A stretch of DNA of 8,915 bases from Bacillota bacterium (lineage in GTDB: Bacteria; Bacillota; Bacilli; Alicyclobacillales; Alicyclobacillaceae). The notes beneath the pieces were generated by a model. That model did not search any database. It worked only from the letters and a program-made list of their open reading frames with translations, and was not told where the DNA came from. This document shows, one piece after another, positions 6,820 to 8,915 of this stretch. Positions within the stretch are counted from its first letter, which is position 1; every line of letters begins with the position of its first letter. The DNA lies in the NCBI GenBank assembly GCA_021820805.1, contig JAKADF010000107.1, forward strand, positions 1-8,915. The letters are read 5' to 3'. The position numbers and the translations under genes are program-made.

Positions 6820-7452
6820 GCACCATCTCCCAACGAATTCAAGGGGCTTGAGACGGAGAACAACAAACTCAAGAAAATCCTTGATGAGAAAGATTTGGAG
6901 ATCGAGATTTTGCGTGACTTATTAAAAAAAGCAAACCCTGCTTATCGGACAAAATTGAAATAGCCGGCAAGTGGATTAAGTAGGGGGTATCCAGCTGCTC
7001 TAGTTCTAAGAATTGTCGGCGTTAGTGAAGCAACGTATTACCATCGTTTAAAAAATCAGGGTAAGGTTCGGATTTACAATGGTGGACGACCGAAACCTGG
7101 TTATTCTCTTATAAAAAATAATAAGCCAATTAGTGATGAACAAATCAAAAAATGGTTGCTGCAATTGGTTTCAGGAGAAGAGTCAAGCTACGGGTATCGT
7201 AAATTAACCCTATGCCTTCAGAGACAATACGATATGGCCATCAACAAATAGAAGGTTTATCGTCTTTGTGAGGAGTTAAAAATCCTACTGCCGCAGCTGT
7301 GCAAACACGTACCCCATATAGCTTTTAGAACAAAATACACACCAAACATAGCACATATCAGCACCAATGGGATCAATATCATTGGAAGCAATCCGAGGAA
7401 CGAGTTTTGTACTGTCATCCTATACACCACCTTTTTTCCAACCCTATCTTAA
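6820..7452 (+). pseudogene. IS3-family transposase remnant (orfA end plus orfB start)
   Basis: The IS3-type transposase is made from overlapping orfA and orfB frames. The frame from about 6835 reads NEFKGLETENNKLKKILDEK and DLEIEILRDLLKKANP, the leucine-zipper end of orfA, and stops at TAG 6961-6963. Next comes AGKWIK in one frame and, after TAG and an extra G, GYPAALVLRIVGVSEATYYHRL in the original frame, the HTH start of orfB. PISDEQIKKWLLQLVS and SSYGYRKLTLCLQ follow. TAG at 7249-7251 interrupts before KVYRLCEELKIL. After about 7290 no DDE integrase-core motif can be recognised in any frame; the open frame ends at TAA 7450-7452. Both ends of the element are lost, and no terminal inverted repeats are seen. 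The left edge replaces the start of the rhodanese gene. Confidence 0.8.
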
Positions 7453-7492
7453 ACAAGACGATGTTCAAAAATATTTACGGTTATCGTCGCCA

Positions 7493-7733
7493 TCACAACC
7501 CTAGTTCAGCAGCCGAATTCTCCCGGAATATGTCGCCCTCTCGAATGTACTCCGAACCATTTCGATACTCCGATACCGTATCTGTCTCATGATGATACAC
7601 TTTTGTACACCCGCCTGTGGCCGCTGTACTTCGATGCATCCAGTCCGGCCGCCTCAGCTGCGCGTTTGACAATCTTGGCGACGGCATGGTCGCTCAGGCT
7701 TTGAGAGCTGACCTGAGTGCCGATGAATCGGCG
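7493..7733 (-). pseudogene. Tyrosine recombinase/integrase, C-terminal fragment with internal deletion
   Basis: These enzymes cut and rejoin DNA with a catalytic Tyr near the C-terminus. On the minus strand 7587-7733 reads QSLSDHAVAKIVKRAAEAAG and LDASKYSGH, the usual run-up to the HxLR box, but it breaks right after SGH; the following RRVYKSVSS and stop (7587-7589) are not family-like. The C-terminus is recovered further on in other frames as HRSIEMVRS-like RYRSIEMVRS and YIREGDIFRENSAAELGL with the catalytic-Tyr position, ending at 7493-7495. The segment between SGH and the second box, including the conserved Arg, is deleted. The upstream side is cut at TAA 7734-7736, next to the neighbouring acyltransferase-SGNH gene end. 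It is more G+C-rich than the left half of the window, which suggests a different origin. Non-functional. Confidence 0.82.
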
Positions 7734-7744
7734 TTACGGAAAAA

Positions 7745-8915
7745 TCAAGGTTGGAGTGTGTTTATGAGCAACGACGCATAAAACTTGGCACCAGTCGGGT
7801 TCAAGTGAACGCCATCCGGATAGAAAAATGAACTGTGGCCCGTACTTGCCGCATACCAATTAACCAAATTTGTGTGAGGAAAGGTTGCAGCTGCGTCAGC
7901 AAGGGTTTTATTCACTACATTTTGCCACGGACGGGGATCTCGTGTGTTTACAAGGATAATTTGTTTAACATTCCCAAGCGAACGTAAAAGCGAGATGAGT
8001 TGTTGCTGAGTAAACGGTCCGTTTGTCCCCAGTTCAATTATGACGCGGTTACCGAGTTCTCCTTGTTTTTTTAATTGCGCGACGACGGCAGGTGTCTGAT
8101 ACAGTTGCCGGCTAACATGTGCTGAAATGACAATCCCAGGCAGTATCTTCTGGAGATATGGTGCAACGTCCACCATAATCGAATCGCCAATGGCTGTGAC
8201 CCCTTGTCCGGATACATGCGGCTGGCTATTCCTAGTGTTTGGAGATGAACTTCCAGAAACATGAGACGATACTCCAGTTATTGAACTCGACTTATTCACA
8301 GATTTTGATGTTGTGGATTGAGTTTTCGACTGTGTCGTTGAGTTGTTTGCTAGTGCAGCTTTAGACGGCGAAGTCGGCTGCGTGGAATTCGTCACAGCTG
8401 AGTTTGAAATCTCTGTGTGTGAAGGCACTTTGTTACCCGGAGATACTTTGCTGGTCACTTTCGGTGTGGAAGTTTGATTGCTCTTTGGAATCAACCCTGC
8501 CATACCACATCCCGAGACCCCCAGCACAAGCAAAGTAGCCACCGGAGCAAACGACCTTCGAACCGTCATACGACTGCGCATCTGATAAATCCACCATTCT
8601 CTCGTTTTCACCATTGACCAAAGTCGACCCATGGCTCCATGACGAATGGGATCCTCTATAAAACGCCACGACCAAGCTGCCAGCAGCACGCTTGCGCTAA
8701 CTTGCAATACAGAGCGCAGTATATTGAACTCCGAATTATCCAACGGAGTTGTCAGAACGATTACAGGGTAATGCCATAAATAAATTCCGTACGAACGAAC
8801 ACCTATCCATCTCAGCGGTTTCCACCCAAAAACCCGGCTCATCCTACTTGCAGGATGTACCAGTACAGCCACAACAACGGCTGTACTCAGTGCCAGCAAA
8901 AACATACCTCCATGG
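7745..8915 (-). CDS. OatA-like acyltransferase-3 / SGNH hydrolase fusion, C-terminal part (gene continues beyond the window)
   Basis: OatA-type proteins O-acetylate cell-wall polysaccharides: a membrane acyltransferase-3 domain passes acyl groups to an extracytoplasmic SGNH domain. The frame is open through the right edge, so the N-terminus lies outside. Counting from the Met at 8905: membrane helices at about 1-18, 36-53, 64-84 and 117-137, with SYGIYLWHYPVIV and WSWRFIEDPIRHG, the characteristic end of acyltransferase-3 domains. Residues about 139-232 are a Ser/Thr/Asn-rich, low-complexity linker likely spanning the wall. The SGNH domain (about 234-386) has AIGDSIM with nucleophile Ser242, ELGTNG with Asn295, and DGVHLN with Asp364 and His367, so all catalytic blocks are present. 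It ends INTLQP at 7745. It appears intact in this window, unlike most neighbours. The acyl donor and the glycan acceptor are not identifiable. Confidence 0.88.
   Translation of the reverse strand, partial: HGGMFLLALSTAVVVAVLVHPASRMSRVFGWKPLRWIGVRSYGIYLWHYPVIVLTTPLDNSEFNILRSVLQVSASVLLAAWSWRFIEDPIRHGAMGRLWSMVKTREWWIYQMRSRMTVRRSFAPVATLLVLGVSGCGMAGLIPKSNQTSTPKVTSKVSPGNKVPSHTEISNSAVTNSTQPTSPSKAALANNSTTQSKTQSTTSKSVNKSSSITGVSSHVSGSSSPNTRNSQPHVSGQGVTAIGDSIMVDVAPYLQKILPGIVISAHVSRQLYQTPAVVAQLKKQGELGNRVIIELGTNGPFTQQQLISLLRSLGNVKQIILVNTRDPRPWQNVVNKTLADAAATFPHTNLVNWYAASTGHSSFFYPDGVHLNPTGAKFYASLLINTLQP

Noticed and set aside
7290..7452. Possible DDE integrase core in another frame (QHQWDQYHWKQSEERVLY)
   Set aside because: Only isolated aromatic and charged residues agree with IS3 orfB; no clear DDE motif.
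8071..8675. Two minus-strand ORFs inside the acyltransferase-SGNH gene (8071-8262, 8433-8675)
   Set aside because: They are other-frame shadows of a long, motif-rich coding region.

Overview
The window looks like a decayed accessory segment from a Bacillota (Bacillales-type) chromosome. The evidence is strong AGGAG-type ribosome sites, sigma-A-like promoters, GTG/TTG starts, an OatA-like acyltransferase-SGNH protein, and IS607 and IS3 remnants. An Alicyclobacillaceae-like host would fit, but the sequence does not prove it. Only three complete genes look intact (a VOC protein, a DJ-1/PfpI protein and an ART-like DUF protein), plus one OatA-like gene that runs off the right edge. Almost everything else carries in-frame stops or frameshifts.

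Layout: 1-900 is A+T-rich with no recognisable gene. 909-1521 (+) is a wrecked IS607-type serine recombinase. 1799-2107 (-) is a thioredoxin gene with its own promoter; its only interruption is a TGA exactly at the first Cys of the CxxC active site. 2460-2989 (-) is a broken ABATE/CGNR-type regulator, divergent from an operon-like cluster (+): VOC/glyoxalase-fold protein (3128-3595), frameshifted PNPOx-like flavin protein (3639-4544) and DJ-1/PfpI protein (4603-5268), closed by a terminator. 5435-6118 (+) is a DarT/DUF7002-like protein preceded by a second terminator-like hairpin. 6253-6813 (-) is a two-domain sulfurtransferase (rhodanese) pseudogene whose N-terminal part is replaced by an IS3-family remnant (about 6820-7452, +). 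Next come a C-terminal piece of a tyrosine recombinase (7493-7733, -) and the C-terminal part of an OatA-like membrane acyltransferase with a Ser/Thr-rich linker and SGNH esterase domain (7745-8915, -, open at the window edge).

How the parts fit: the divergent regulator and the VOC / PNPOx-like / DJ-1 cluster resemble a reactive-carbonyl or redox stress module, with thioredoxin and rhodanese as other thiol/sulfur functions nearby. This is inference from family membership. The most interesting question is whether the thioredoxin TGA is a selenocysteine codon. The start, promoter, remaining frame and a hairpin 23 nt downstream all fit that. The surrounding decay is the strong competing explanation.
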